From Serinicoccus marinus DSM 15273 (GTDB taxonomy: Bacteria; Actinomycetota; Actinomycetes; Actinomycetales; Dermatophilaceae), in contig NZ_CP043808.1 in NCBI RefSeq assembly GCF_008386315.1, forward strand, positions 2,976,001 through 3,040,000: 64,000 nt of DNA. The letters run 5' to 3'. The notes beneath the pieces are model-generated. The model made no database searches. It was not told the DNA's origin and saw only the letters and a list, made by a program, of their open reading frames with translations. Below, one piece after another: positions 38,833 to 48,886 of this stretch (position 1 is the first letter of the stretch; the number at the start of each line of letters is the position of its first letter). A program made the translations under genes and the position numbers.

Positions 38833-38938
38833 CTTCGGCCACATCGTGAGGTTCGGGGGCTGAGCGGGTCGCTGGCCTACTGGTTCGGCCCCCGGTGGAG
38901 CGGAAGTTGTGTACTGATCGGGTCACTAGGGTGGCTGG

Positions 38939-39450
38939 GTGGCTTACGTCCGGACGGTGAAGAGGGCCTTGGGCAGGACGGCCGTGCAGATCGTGTGGTC
39001 GACGGGGGGCTCGAGGCGGATAGAGCAGCTGGGCTCGGCCGCCACGGACGTGGAGGTCGAGCCAAGGCCGCGAGCCGGCCGAAGTTGCTCGCGGGGCAGG
39101 GCGAGCTGGACCTGGGGATCCAACCGCCCCCGGCGGCCGGTGGGTCGCTGCACGTCACGTCCTCACGGATGGGCCACCTATGGGACTCACTGTCGACGGC
39201 GTACGACGCGCTCGGCTTCGACGCCGCCGTCGAGGATGAGGTATTCCGCCAGCTGGTGCTGGCGCGGATCATCGAGCCCACCTCCAAGGCGGACGCTCCT
39301 CGCGTGATCGCCCAAGCAGGCCTTCCCCCGGCCTCGCACCGCACGATCACCCGCCGGCTGCGGCTGTACTCGGCGATCGGGTTCCGGGAGCAGCTGGCCG
39401 CGGCATGCGCGGCCCAGGTCAACCTCGGCCCCGCCACGCTGGTGCTGTGT
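38939..39450 (+). pseudogene. IS1634-family transposase, N-terminal fragment
   Basis: Begins VAYVRTVKRALGRTAVQIVW and, after a frameshift near 38990, continues LLAGQGELDLGIQPPPAAGG, SSRMGHLWDSLSTAYDALGF, FRQLVLARIIEPTSKADAPR and LAAACAAQVNLGPATLVL, where it stops just before the first catalytic Asp. The next IS has inserted at that point. It is not functional. Confidence 0.75.
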
Positions 39451-39496
39451 GAATCGCCCCGGGTCTGGTGGAGGCTCTCATTCCTGGGAAGGATGA

Positions 39497-39925
39497 TGAA
39501 CACCATGGCAGCACCGAGGAAGTACAGCGTCGAGTTGCAGCAGCGCGCGACGAGGATGGCGATAGAGGCCCGGAAGGACCCTGAGAGTGCCCGAGGAGCG
39601 ATCAAACGGATCGCCGATCAACTGGGGGTGCACCCCGAGGCGTTGCGTAACTGGGTCAGGCAGGCCGAGATCGACGGCGGTGTCCGGGCCGGCACCACCA
39701 CCGATGACGCGCAGCGGCTGGTCGAGCTCGAGCGTGAGGTGCGCGAGCTGCGCCGGGCGAACGAGATCCTGAAGACGTCCGCGGCTTTTTCGCGGCTGCG
39801 GAGCTCGACCGCAAGATCAGGTAGAGGTGCCCACCGCGGTGCGGGTCGACTACATCGACCAGCACCGCGACGGGTTCGGGGTCGAGCCGATCTGCACCGT
39901 GCTGAAGGACGCCGGCATGACAATG
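39497..39925 (+). pseudogene. IS3-family OrfA with start of OrfB
   Basis: OrfA reads MAAPRKYSVELQQRATRMAI with the HTH LGVHPEALRNWVRQAEIDGG and coil RLVELEREVRELRRANEILK. In the next frame OrfB starts VRVDYIDQHRDGFGVEPICT and is cut off after about 30 residues. The left end of the element appears at 39447 (TGTGAATCGCCCCGGG), inside the IS1634 fragment, so this element inserted into that one. Confidence 0.75.
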
Positions 39926-40050
39926 ACAAGTCCATTTGGCCCCACTGTGCTGTTCCCCACCCTCGGGGGTGCGGAGGGCGTGGGGACTGCTGCACGGATA
40001 GGTGACATCTGATCTGTGGTGCCGGGAGGTGCTGCTGGAAGGATGTGGAC

Positions 40051-40238
40051 TGTGCCTAAGCCTTACCCCCGAGAGTTCCGCGATGACGTCGAGGACGGTG
40101 TGAAGCCGGGTCCGAGCGCCGCGGAGAACGCCTAGAACCGGGAGCTGAAGAGGAGAGTGCGGCTGCTGGAGCAGGAGAACGAGGTCCTGCGCCGGGCCGC
40201 GGCCTACCTGTCCCAAGCCAAGTTGCCGGGAAAATGAC
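40051..40238 (+). pseudogene. IS3-family OrfA with internal deletion
   Basis: Starts PKPYPREFRDDV, jumps by deletion to DGVKPGPSAAENA, meets an in-frame TAG, then continues RELKRRVRLLEQENEVLRRA and AAYLSQAKLPGK to a TGA. The HTH core has been lost. A different IS3 group from the one before it. Confidence 0.7.
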
Positions 40239-40394
40239 GCTTCTATGCCTGGTGTCAAGCGATGCAGGTCTGGAGTTCACGAAAGACCGCTCGGCAGACG
40301 TAGCGTTTGAGGCAGCGTCGGATTGTCGCGTCTCAAACTTCTTGGCAGACCGGTTATGAGGGCATGATCGGCGTGACCAGGGAGGAGATGGACC

Positions 40395-41681
40395 ATGGGT
40401 AGAGCACCTGTGATCCCGGCAGAGCGCAAGACCAGGATCGTGCTCAGCGTGTTGGCGGGCGAGGTCTCTATCGCGGAGGCGGCGCGCAAGGAGAAGGTGT
40501 CCGAGCAGTCGATCGGCCGGTGGAAGGCCGAGTTCCTCGAAGCGGGAAGGACCGCGCTGGCCTCGGCCGGACCGGGCCCACGACCCGGGAGCAGCAACTG
40601 TAGGCCGAGGTCACCGAGCTGACCACTGCCCTGGGGGAGGCCCATCATGAGGCCCGGGTCTGGAAGAAGAGCGCTGAGGGCCGGCTGGGCCCTTCGAGGA
40701 CCTCGAGGTAATCCGCACCGACGCGGGGATGCCGCCACGAGGTTCTGCCAGCTGATCGGCATCCCCGAACGGACTTACCGCCGTTGGCAGGCCCACGCCC
40801 GCGCCGGGCGCCTGGCCAAGGGCCCGTGGCCGCAGCCGGCACGGCAGGCATCGCGGGAGGTGATCACCGCCCTGGCGGGCAGGCACGCCGCGTGGGGCCA
40901 CCGGAAGGTCTGGGCGATGGCCCGGCACTCGGGACACCGGGTGTCGATGTCGACCACCGCGCGGATCCTCGACGACGCCGGGCTGCTGCTCAAGGCCGAC
41001 TACCAGCGGGAACGACGCCAGCTGGCCCAGGCCCGCAGGGCCGCGTTCGCGCAGGTGCCGACCGGGCCGAACATGGTCTGGCAGTTCGACTTCTCCGAGT
41101 ACGAGACCACCTCCGGCGGGACCTGGCGGGTCGCGGGGATCGCGGACTACTGGTCGAAGTACGAGTTCGGGTGGCACTGGTCACCGACCGCGAACCAGCA
41201 CGACGCGATCGCCGCGGTCCAGCTCGCCCTGACCGAGACTGCGAGCCTTCTGCCCGACGGTGTGGACCTGCTGGAACACCTCGCCGACCCGGTAACCGGG
41301 GAAGTCGTGCCCATCACTTTGGTGACCGACAACGGCGGCCCGTTCCGGTCGGCCAGGTTCGCCGCGTTCATCTCGGCCAGGTTCGCCGCGTTCATCGAGG
41401 CCACCCCGGAGTTGGACCACGTCCGCACCCGAGTCAGGACCCCAGGGCAGAACGGCGTCCGGGAGCGGGCCTTCCAGTCCTTGAAGTACGAACGGCTCTA
41501 CCGCGAGCAGATCGACAACATCCACGACCTCGTCGCTCACAGCGAGACCTTCCGGTCCGAGTTCAACACGATCCGACCCCACGAAGCGCCCTCATGGAAC
41601 CGGCCCCGCGAGGTGCACCTGGGCCTGGCCGACCCCGGCACACCCAACTTTCCCGAGGCCGAAAACCTGCCAGAACCTTGA
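40395..41681 (+). pseudogene. IS3-like integrase-core transposase, disrupted 5' part
   Basis: The first part reads MGRAPVIPAERKTRIVLSVL with an HTH (SIAEAARKEKVSEQSIGRW). Frameshifts and a stop between about 40580 and 40735 break it. The second part is open and long: FCQLIGIPERTYRRWQAHAR, then the rve core with VWQFDFSEYETTSGGTWRVA (first Asp), ITLVTDNGGPFRS (second), and NGVRERAFQSLKYERLYREQ (Glu region). Between the second Asp and the Glu there is an 8-residue tandem duplication (SARFAAFI twice) encoded by a 24-bp repeat near 41349-41396, not expected in the family. Probably inactive. Confidence 0.7.
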
Positions 41682-41691
41682 CACGGGACAG

Positions 41692-41821
41692 ATTCACCGA
41701 CGATCCTGTCCCCGGCTGAGGGGAACGCGCTGATGGGCGCGCTGCGCACGCGCCGGGACCGGGCGATAGTGACCGCGATGCTGCTGGGCGGGCTGCGCCG
41801 GTGCGAGGTCCTTGGCCTGCT
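41692..41821 (+). pseudogene. Tyrosine recombinase fragment
   Basis: Reads ILSPAEGNALMGALRTRRDR and AIVTAMLLGGLRRCEVLGLL, the region around the first catalytic Arg (RRCE) of phage-integrase-type tyrosine recombinases. The rest is gone. At its right edge it is fused in frame to an IS1634 fragment. Confidence 0.65.
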
Positions 41822-41921
41822 CAGTGATGCGAACGGGTTCCCGCTGATGGTGCACGCCTTCGAGGGCAACAAGGCCGCGACGAAGACGACGCTGCCCACG
41901 CTCCGGGCGTTCCTGGACTAG
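41822..41921 (+). pseudogene. IS1634-family transposase, internal fragment
   Basis: Reads ANGFPLMVHAFEGNKAATKT then TLPTLRAFLD and a stop, matching the FP-EVGCFEGNKAET region of IS1634 transposases. Only about 33 codons remain. It ends exactly where the second copy of the 70-nt repeated element begins. Confidence 0.65.
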
Positions 41922-41987
41922 AACCCGTTGTTCAACCCCCACATGGTAATAGTCTCTCGGCACGGCTCCTGTAGCCTCTGAGGCTGA
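41918..41987. repeat. 70-nt repeated element, copy 2
   Basis: Homologue of 38763-38832 in the same orientation. It lies between an IS1634 fragment and the polymerase gene, about 120 bp upstream of that gene's start. Confidence 0.5.
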
Positions 41988-42103
41988 GAGCAGCACCCGG
42001 TGTTCGACATCTCCGCCGCTATCCCGACGCCGATCGGGGGGCCGCCTGTGGAGGGCTGACGACGGAATGGGGCCACCAACGAGTGCAGAGGGGATGTGGG
42101 ACC

Positions 42104-44353
42104 GTGCCGTCGGTTGCGATCCTCCCTGACGTCGTCCAGCACCAGGAGCCGAACCCGCGTCTGAATCACTGGCCCTTGAGCGTTGTGTTGCTCGGTTACC
42201 CGATATGGTGGGTTCTCGGGCTCGCGTACTTCGTGCCACTGATGGTCGCGGTGCCGATGGCGTGGCAACTCTTCCAGAGCCAGCGGATCGAGATGCCCCG
42301 CGGTTTTGGCTGGTGGATGCTGTTCTTGGTCTGGATGGCTGGCGGAGTCTTCCTGCTTTCAGCGGATGCCCCGGGAGCTGTTCCCGGTGGTGCCGATACG
42401 GGTCGTCTCCTCGTTTTCGGGCTCCGAGCCAGCATGTACGTCTCATCTTCCATCGTTCTGCTATGGGTGGTCAACATTGACCGACGCTCCCTCAGCGTCC
42501 GGCGGTACAGCCATCTCTTCGGCTTCCTGTTCATCTTCACGACCGTCGGTGGGCTGATCGGTATGACCTGGCCGGAAATTAGCCTGGCCTCCCCTCTAGA
42601 GATGATGCTCCCAGGATCCCTGGCGAACAACTCTTACGTGTCCTCGCTCGTGCATCTCGACGTGGCAGACGTGCAGAGCGTGCTGGGTGATCCGGAACCG
42701 CGACCTACGATGCCCTTTGCGTATGCCAACACCTGGGGCAGCGTCATGTCACTGACTCTTCCATTCTTCCTCGTGTCATGGTTCAAATTTGGGCGCACCT
42801 GGCAGCGGGTGCTGGCACCCGTGGTGCTTGCTGCGGCAGCGGTGCCCATCGTCTATTCGTTGAACCGTGGCCTGTGGTTCTCGCTGGCTATCGGGGCAGT
42901 CATACTCATCGCCCTCCAATTGCGGACCGGTCGGCCAACCGTCATCGCAGCCACGGTCGTGGTCGGCGCCGCCGTCATGGTTGCGCTTCTGTTGAGCCCC
43001 CTCAGTTCTTTAGTGCAGGAACGCTTCGAGTACCAGCACAGCAACGAGAGACGCTCGCAACTCCTGGTCGCCACGATAGAGAGTACGGCACTGGGCTCAC
43101 CACTTGCGGGCTTCGGAAGCACCCGCGACGTGCAGGGTAGCTTCGCATCAATCGCTGGAGGCTCCACTCCGGACTGCCCTGCCTGCGGGGTGCCTCCGCT
43201 GGGGACGCAAGGTCAACTGTGGACGGTGATCCTCTCGCAGGGCTTTGTGGGCCTTGCGTTGTTCTCGGCCTTCTTTCTCACGGTGCTCTCTTGGGTCTGG
43301 CGATGTAGGTCGCTCGCCGACGCATTGTGCTTGTTTCTACTGACGTTTTTCGGGTTGCAGCTCTTCGTCTATGACACAATCGGCGTGCCTCTTTACACCG
43401 TGATGGCGACGATCGGCTTGGCGTGGCGCGAGCGCCGACACAACCTCAGCGTCAGCTCATCCTCCCTCAGCAGTCACACGCTGGAACGTGTGCTGCACCG
43501 GGTGCATCGCTGCCTTCCGGCAATCCTGGTCGCCACCATCGTTGGGGGCACGGCGGGGCTCGCAACGGCGGCTAGTCAACCGACCCGCTTCAGCGCAAGC
43601 GCCGACATTCTACTGGCCCCGACGCCCCGGTACCTGGCCACACCGAGGGTGACGATCAGAGGATCGCCGACCCGATCACCATCGACACTGAGGCCGCGCT
43701 GGTGTTCTCGCAACAAGCATTGGAACGGCTTCCCGATACCGATACCCCGGCAGATCTACACGATCTGCGTGATCGCATCCAAGTCACGGCGCCACCGAAT
43801 ACTTCTGTTCTCACCATTCAGGTGCGCGAGGACACGGCTGGGCAGGCTCAGGAAATGTTGGAGTTGCTGTCCGCCGCCTATCTGGACTCGCGAAGCGACT
43901 ATTTGCAACAGCGACGTCAACAGGTCCTCGCCGGCCTAGAGAGCGATCTCGACGAAATCGATGCCGAAGCCGCCTCACGCCCCACTGGCTCTGCCCCAAC
44001 ACCCAGGACAGGTTCTCTCCTGGAACGGCAGCGGGGACTGCAGGAGGCCATTCGTCGGGTTTCACTGGCGAGCATCGAAGCGGGCGAGTTAGTCCGGGTG
44101 CATCCCACACAACAGGTGAGCGCGCAAGCAAACGTGTTCATCGTCTCCGGGGCCATGGTGGGCTTTGTGATATTCGCGATCCTGAGTGTACTGACCCCAC
44201 GTGGCGAGGTGGCCAGGCGTCTCGCGCCGACGACATCGCTGATTCGTTCTCCTGTCGACACCTGTCGGCCTAGTGGCTGTCCTTCCTGCGGGCCGCCTGG
44301 AGGACGATGTTCAATTTCAGAGGCGTCGGAGGGTCCAGAGCAGCGCTGTATAG
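42104..44353 (+). pseudogene. Wzy-type polymerase fused to a Wzz domain, frameshifted
   Basis: The N-terminal 440 residues form a polytopic O-antigen polymerase/ligase-like protein: many helices (VVLLGYPIWWVLGLAYFVPL at the start), a large loop, the polymerase-type GFGSTRDVQG, and final helices around LFLLTFFGLQLFVYDTIGVP. It continues without a stop into a Wzz chain-length domain (RVHRCLPAILVATIVGGTAG, then SADILLAPTPRYL). A frameshift near 43650 breaks this; the next frame gives DPITIDTEAALVFSQQALER and AQANVFIVSGAMVGFVIFAI, and further shifts near 44220 and 44260 lead to GLVAVLPAGRLEDDVQFQ. The Wzy part may still be made alone. Start GTG (VPSVAILPD) with AGGGG upstream. Confidence 0.7.
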
Positions 44354-45831
44354 ACGACACCTCCCATAGCGGATGCCATCAGGAAGTTGACCGGTTCCAT
44401 GACGTTGAAGACTGTAAGCAGCAGAAGCGGAACCCCGAATGCCATGAGACTGGCACCAGCGGCCAACCCAACCTGCGGACCGACTGGGGTAATCGCCAAC
44501 TGCCGACGCACTTGGAAGTAGGCCAGCATGCACCTGATGCTGACCGCTAGCCCCCACGCCAAAGACGCCCCGGGTAGGCCCCACAAGGGCACCAAGAAGA
44601 AGCACAGGGCGATATTGACCCCCAGTGCAATCAGGGCGTTGATCAGGCTGGTGGAGCTGCGCCCCGACATCAACAGCAGTGTATCGACTGGGCCGGAGAA
44701 AACCGCCACCATCATCGCAACGGCCATGAGCACGACCACGAGGTTCACGTTTGATCCGCCGTAGTCTTCCCCGAACAGCGCCAAGTAGATCATCGGAGCA
44801 CAACCCACGATGATGTAGATCGGCCAAGATAGTGCGATGCTCCACGCCGTCGACGTCTTGTAGACGTCGCGGAGGGCGATTCGCTCCCCTTGCGTGAGCA
44901 GGACCGTGAACCTCGGCTGTAGTACTTGGCCGATCGCCTGCGTACCGAACTGGCCAAGGGCCACGAACCGGGTGGCCGCCGTGTATATGGCCGCATCCCC
45001 CGGCGACATCAGAGCCGCAATGATGATGATGTCGGCACGTTGGATACCGATCTGCGCCAGGCGTGCAATGCCTCGCGGCCAGGTGAATACCCAAAACTCT
45101 CTGCGCACCAAACGGTAGTTCTGGGAGGGCGATCCCTCTGGGAGGATACAGCGCTCGCGGGTGAATTTCCGGAACAAGAGGTACGACCAAACGCCGGCCA
45201 AGACGTAGGGAATCGCCCAGCTCACCACGAGAGCCAGCAGCGTTCCGGACACCAGATAGGCGACTGCAGCGAGGACTGGCTGCGCTCCGGTCCGGAACAT
45301 CTTGTCCACGATCGCCGTCGTACGCATCCGGCCGAACGCCCGCGTCCCGGAAAGGTAGAAGTCGTTCAGCGCCGCAACAGGCAGCACGAGCGCTAGCGCA
45401 CGCAGCACAGCGCCACCACTGTCATCGAGCCCCAGTACCTGCGCGAGCGAATCGGCCGAAGCCAAGAGCACTACTGCAGCGAGCACGCTGGCAGCGAGCA
45501 CTGGTCGTAGCGCCGCACGGATGACCAGCGGCACCTCTGCTCCGTTGCCTTGCTTCTCATAGCGAAGGAGAAACCGACCCAGGCCAGCGTCGGTTCCCAA
45601 GGTGGTGGCGGCCAGCAGGATCAGGAACATCGACGTGGCCGAGAAGAAGACACCCGCGACTTCGGTCTCATACAGCCGAGTGACCACCAAGACCAACAAG
45701 AATCCTGCGGCGGCAGAGACCATCGCTCCCACCAACCCGATCGCCCCTCCTCGGGCGACTCGCGTCAAGTGCTTGTCGGTGCTAGCTGCTGCCGCTTCCT
45801 CGTCTTCACTGGCGTCGTCAGGACCGGGCAT
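44317..45831 (-). CDS. Wzx-type polysaccharide flippase
   Basis: 504-aa membrane protein of the MOP/Wzx superfamily with about 12-14 helices. It starts with a charged N-terminus (MPGPDDASEDEEAAAASTDK) and then the typical first helices (GGAIGLVGAMVSAAAGFLLV) and LYETEVAGVFFSATSMFLIL; later LNDFYLSGTRAFGRMRTTAI and RADIIIIAALMSPGDAAIYT. It moves lipid-linked repeat units across the membrane. ATG overlaps the end of the Wzz/pseudokinase gene by 14 bp; the 3' end overlaps the convergent polymerase gene. Undamaged, unlike its neighbour. Confidence 0.88.
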   Translation of the reverse strand: MPGPDDASEDEEAAAASTDKHLTRVARGGAIGLVGAMVSAAAGFLLVLVVTRLYETEVAGVFFSATSMFLILLAATTLGTDAGLGRFLLRYEKQGNGAEVPLVIRAALRPVLAASVLAAVVLLASADSLAQVLGLDDSGGAVLRALALVLPVAALNDFYLSGTRAFGRMRTTAIVDKMFRTGAQPVLAAVAYLVSGTLLALVVSWAIPYVLAGVWSYLLFRKFTRERCILPEGSPSQNYRLVRREFWVFTWPRGIARLAQIGIQRADIIIIAALMSPGDAAIYTAATRFVALGQFGTQAIGQVLQPRFTVLLTQGERIALRDVYKTSTAWSIALSWPIYIIVGCAPMIYLALFGEDYGGSNVNLVVVLMAVAMMVAVFSGPVDTLLLMSGRSSTSLINALIALGVNIALCFFLVPLWGLPGASLAWGLAVSIRCMLAYFQVRRQLAITPVGPQVGLAAGASLMAFGVPLLLLTVFNVMEPVNFLMASAMGGVVYTALLWTLRRL

Positions 45832-47329
45832 AGGGCACCGACCGGGCCAGCAGTCGGCGCGGTCCGTCCACATAGATGACGCCGCCGAGCTCCGCAGGCT
45901 CCACAGCCTGCGTGGACATGTTGGCCAGTTCCTGCATGCCTGTCACACCACCAGCAGCCTCGACGATCACCACGTCAACCATCGTGGTGATGACCCGAGC
46001 CCGTGAACCCCGAATTGGGCCTGCGACGATGAGGACCACATCGGCAAGACGCTTCACTTCATCGATCAGTTTCGAAGTTGAGGGCGAAAAGAGCAGATCC
46101 TCGATGTCCTCTTTGGCCATGCCAGCCGGAAGTACCCGCAAGTGGTCCCCTGCCCTCACCAGGGCTTCGCTCAGTTCGATCTGACCCCGAAGCACCTCCG
46201 TCAACCCAGGGTGGCTGTCTGTCCCACCCTGCGGGAGGCCACCGGATGCGTCCACCAGAATCGTGTCCAGCGTGCCACTCGCCGTGGCCTCAGCCATTCC
46301 CCAACTGCTGAGCGGGCATTGCGACTCCGGGATGTCGCTGGCGCTCGCGAGCAAGATAGTCAGCGGACGCTTCCGAAACTGGGTCAATAGTGACACCCGC
46401 AGCTGCCGCCAACTGCTGCCGAACGTCGAGGCTGAGGACTCACCCCGGGTAGGCCCGACGCCTAGGTCACTGAAGCGGACCTGCCCGAGCAAAGGAAGGC
46501 TGGCCGCTTCGATGTCATCGACACCCTGAATACTGGCGTTGCGCTCAGAGCGGAGCACCGCTAAAACAAGCCCTGCGATGAGCCCAAGAATCAAACCTCC
46601 AAGGCTGTAAAGCGCGCGACTGTTGAGGAACCCCGAGGAGGAGATAGCAGCCGGGGTAATGACTTGGCCAGGATCAGAGGATCCCATACCCATCTCGCTC
46701 AAAGTCGTGCGAAGTTGGCCAATCTGGGTAGACACCGAGTCAATTTGCCCTTGTAACAAAGTGCGCTCCTGCGAGGGTATGGGTGCTTCATCTAGGTCGC
46801 GAAACAGCCGGTCAACCTCCTGAACGCGCTGTTCGATCTGCGCCTCGATCCGTTCAGTCAGCTCATTGCTTCGTCCCTCCGACCGTGCTCGGCGGTAGTC
46901 GAGATACGCCTCGGAGAAGGCGTCCGCCCGCCGAACCGCCATATCCCCGTCAGTCGCGGTGTACTCGAACTCCAGGATTTGCGTGTTAGGCGGCACCGTC
47001 ACCGAAAGGCCCGCCAGCAACTCCTCGGACGCAATCGCCACGCCCAACTTCTCGGCACTTAATCGCGCCACAGCATCAGAGGAGACCAACTCTGCCTCGG
47101 TGAGCAGGTTCATCAAGTCCTCACCCGAGCCATCAGGAGAGAACGGGTTACCCTCGAGGGGAGCAATGAGTACCGCAGTCCTTGCCGTCACGCTGTCGGC
47201 ACGAAGGGTTCCTCCCACAAAGCCGAGCGCTGCGCCCACGACGGCCAGCACGATCGTGAGAATAAGGCCGCGCCGCAGCGCGGCGCCTAGGAGCATGCCG
47301 CGCGAAGACGGACCCAGTTCTTGTGCCAC
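45818..47329 (-). CDS. Wzz domain protein with degenerate BY-kinase domain
   Basis: 503-aa membrane protein. First helix LTIVLAVVGAALGFVGGTL, a Wzz extracytoplasmic region with coiled coil (RIEAQIEQRVQEVDRLFRDL), second helix YSLGGLILGLIAGLVLAVL, then a cytoplasmic domain laid out like a BY-kinase: LTILLASASDIPESQC in place of Walker A, DTILVDASGG in place of Walker A', ADVVLIVAGPI in place of Walker B. The GKS/T of Walker A is absent and no tyrosine-rich tail follows, so it cannot bind ATP in the normal way. Likely a structural partner of the active kinase near 5.2 kb (inference). GTG start with GGGGAG nine bases before. Confidence 0.8.
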   Translation of the reverse strand: MAQELGPSSRGMLLGAALRRGLILTIVLAVVGAALGFVGGTLRADSVTARTAVLIAPLEGNPFSPDGSGEDLMNLLTEAELVSSDAVARLSAEKLGVAIASEELLAGLSVTVPPNTQILEFEYTATDGDMAVRRADAFSEAYLDYRRARSEGRSNELTERIEAQIEQRVQEVDRLFRDLDEAPIPSQERTLLQGQIDSVSTQIGQLRTTLSEMGMGSSDPGQVITPAAISSSGFLNSRALYSLGGLILGLIAGLVLAVLRSERNASIQGVDDIEAASLPLLGQVRFSDLGVGPTRGESSASTFGSSWRQLRVSLLTQFRKRPLTILLASASDIPESQCPLSSWGMAEATASGTLDTILVDASGGLPQGGTDSHPGLTEVLRGQIELSEALVRAGDHLRVLPAGMAKEDIEDLLFSPSTSKLIDEVKRLADVVLIVAGPIRGSRARVITTMVDVVIVEAAGGVTGMQELANMSTQAVEPAELGGVIYVDGPRRLLARSVPYARS

Positions 47330-47538
47330 AGATAATCTCCCCTGTTGGTTCGGGCCGCCGTAGTGTCCACCGGGATGGACGACATGCAGTTTGACGATTT
47401 ATGATAAGCGAGGCACTTTACGCCCGATCATTGACTACTGCCCAACTGACCGGAAGGGCCAGTCGACATCAGTTCGGACGCCGCACAGGGTGCCGTCGTA
47501 GATCTGGCCATGCGGTGCCACGCGTCGAGACACAATTG

Positions 47539-48801
47539 CTAGCTCAGGCCGGGAGCCTTTCCTGCCTGTTGGTCTGTGGCCCACATTCCGGTCAGCCCCC
47601 GGAAGTGCGCGATGAACTTCTCGTGCTCGTGCTCGGGGTAGTGCCCGCGCACGGTGTCGACGAGCAGCCGGTCGAAGTCGTCTGACTCGACCCAGTCGAG
47701 CACCCGCTCGGCCAGGTGCGGCAGGTGCTGCTCGCACCACTCCCAGTAGCGGTCCGTCTCGAACTCGGCGTCCGCCAGCTCGCGATAGCCCTGCATCTTC
47801 TCCTGATAGGTGCGGTCCGGGTCGTCACCGATGGCGAAGTAGTCGCGCGGGTTGCGCACGCCGATGGCCGACTTGCGGCCGGTGACGAGGCAGTACGTCG
47901 ACCACCGGACCAGGGCCGTGATGGCCCAGGGGAAGTAGTAGTGCAGCGAGGTGATCGCGACGTCCGGGCAGGCGTTGGCGTAGTCGATCGGGTAGACCTC
48001 GTCCCCGGCCACCAGCATCTCGGCGGAGTTGAACTCCCAGCCGAAGAAGGCGTTGACCACCTTGCTCACGGTCTCGGCCTCCCACCCGGCCTGCGGGGAG
48101 AGGAAGTCGTGGGTGACGGCATACCGGTTGTGCATCGGCTCGTCCGGGCGGAAGTCCATCACCATCGTCTCAGGACCGATCGTCAGCGCCCGCGCGAAGC
48201 TGTCGTAGTCGACCGTCGCCTGCAGGTGCATGAGCATGCTGCCGGACTCGTCGTAGGCCTGGTGCAGCCCCTCGACGTCCTTGACCTTGGAGACCCCGCG
48301 CCAGCCGCCGCCATCGAACGGCTTCATGAAGAGTGGGTAGCCGACGTCCGCGGCGATGGTCTCGAGGTCGAAGGGGTCGTTGTACTTGCTCGAGGTGTAG
48401 GCCCAGCGCACGTTGTCCACCGGGTTCTTGTAGGGCACCAGCACCGTCTTGGGGATCTTCATGCCGAGGCGCAGCATCGCGACGTAGGCGCTGTGCTTCT
48501 CCATCGACTGGAACGTGAACGGGCTGTTGAGCAGGTAGGTGTCGTTCATCAGCGACGCCTTCTTGAGCCACTCGCGCGGGTGGTAGTACCAGTACGCCAG
48601 CCGGTCGATGACGAGCCCGTGCCGCACCGGATCAGTGAGGTCGAAGGGGTGGATGCGCACCCGCTCGCTGGTGATGGAGTGCGTCTCGCCGTCCGCCTCC
48701 ACCGGCCCCACGAGCGACAGGATCGACTCGAAGGCGCGCGGCCAGTCCTCCTCCGCACCGAGCAGCAGACCGATCAGATGCGTGCGCACGTCGTTGGTCA
48801 T
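47539..48801 (-). CDS. ATP-grasp family protein
   Basis: 420-aa soluble protein of the ATP-grasp superfamily, which joins a carboxylate to an amine or thiol through an acyl phosphate. Supporting features are the lid/lysine region YPLFMKPFDGGGWRGVSKVK, METMVMDFRPDEP-like strands, and metal ligands near DEVYPIDYANACPDVAI. Substrate unknown. An esterase-like protein is encoded 1.9 kb away on the same strand, and such genes are often neighbours in bacteria; here they are separated by the nuclease cassette. Start ATG (MTNDVRTHL). Full length, no damage. Confidence 0.7.
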   Translation of the reverse strand: MTNDVRTHLIGLLLGAEEDWPRAFESILSLVGPVEADGETHSITSERVRIHPFDLTDPVRHGLVIDRLAYWYYHPREWLKKASLMNDTYLLNSPFTFQSMEKHSAYVAMLRLGMKIPKTVLVPYKNPVDNVRWAYTSSKYNDPFDLETIAADVGYPLFMKPFDGGGWRGVSKVKDVEGLHQAYDESGSMLMHLQATVDYDSFARALTIGPETMVMDFRPDEPMHNRYAVTHDFLSPQAGWEAETVSKVVNAFFGWEFNSAEMLVAGDEVYPIDYANACPDVAITSLHYYFPWAITALVRWSTYCLVTGRKSAIGVRNPRDYFAIGDDPDRTYQEKMQGYRELADAEFETDRYWEWCEQHLPHLAERVLDWVESDDFDRLLVDTVRGHYPEHEHEKFIAHFRGLTGMWATDQQAGKAPGLS

Positions 48802-48886
48802 GGGCGGAAGGTTAGCGCCTCGGTGTCCGTCGCGTCAGGGGGAGGCCGGGTATGCCCGTGCCCGGGCCGTCGCGGACAATCGAGGA

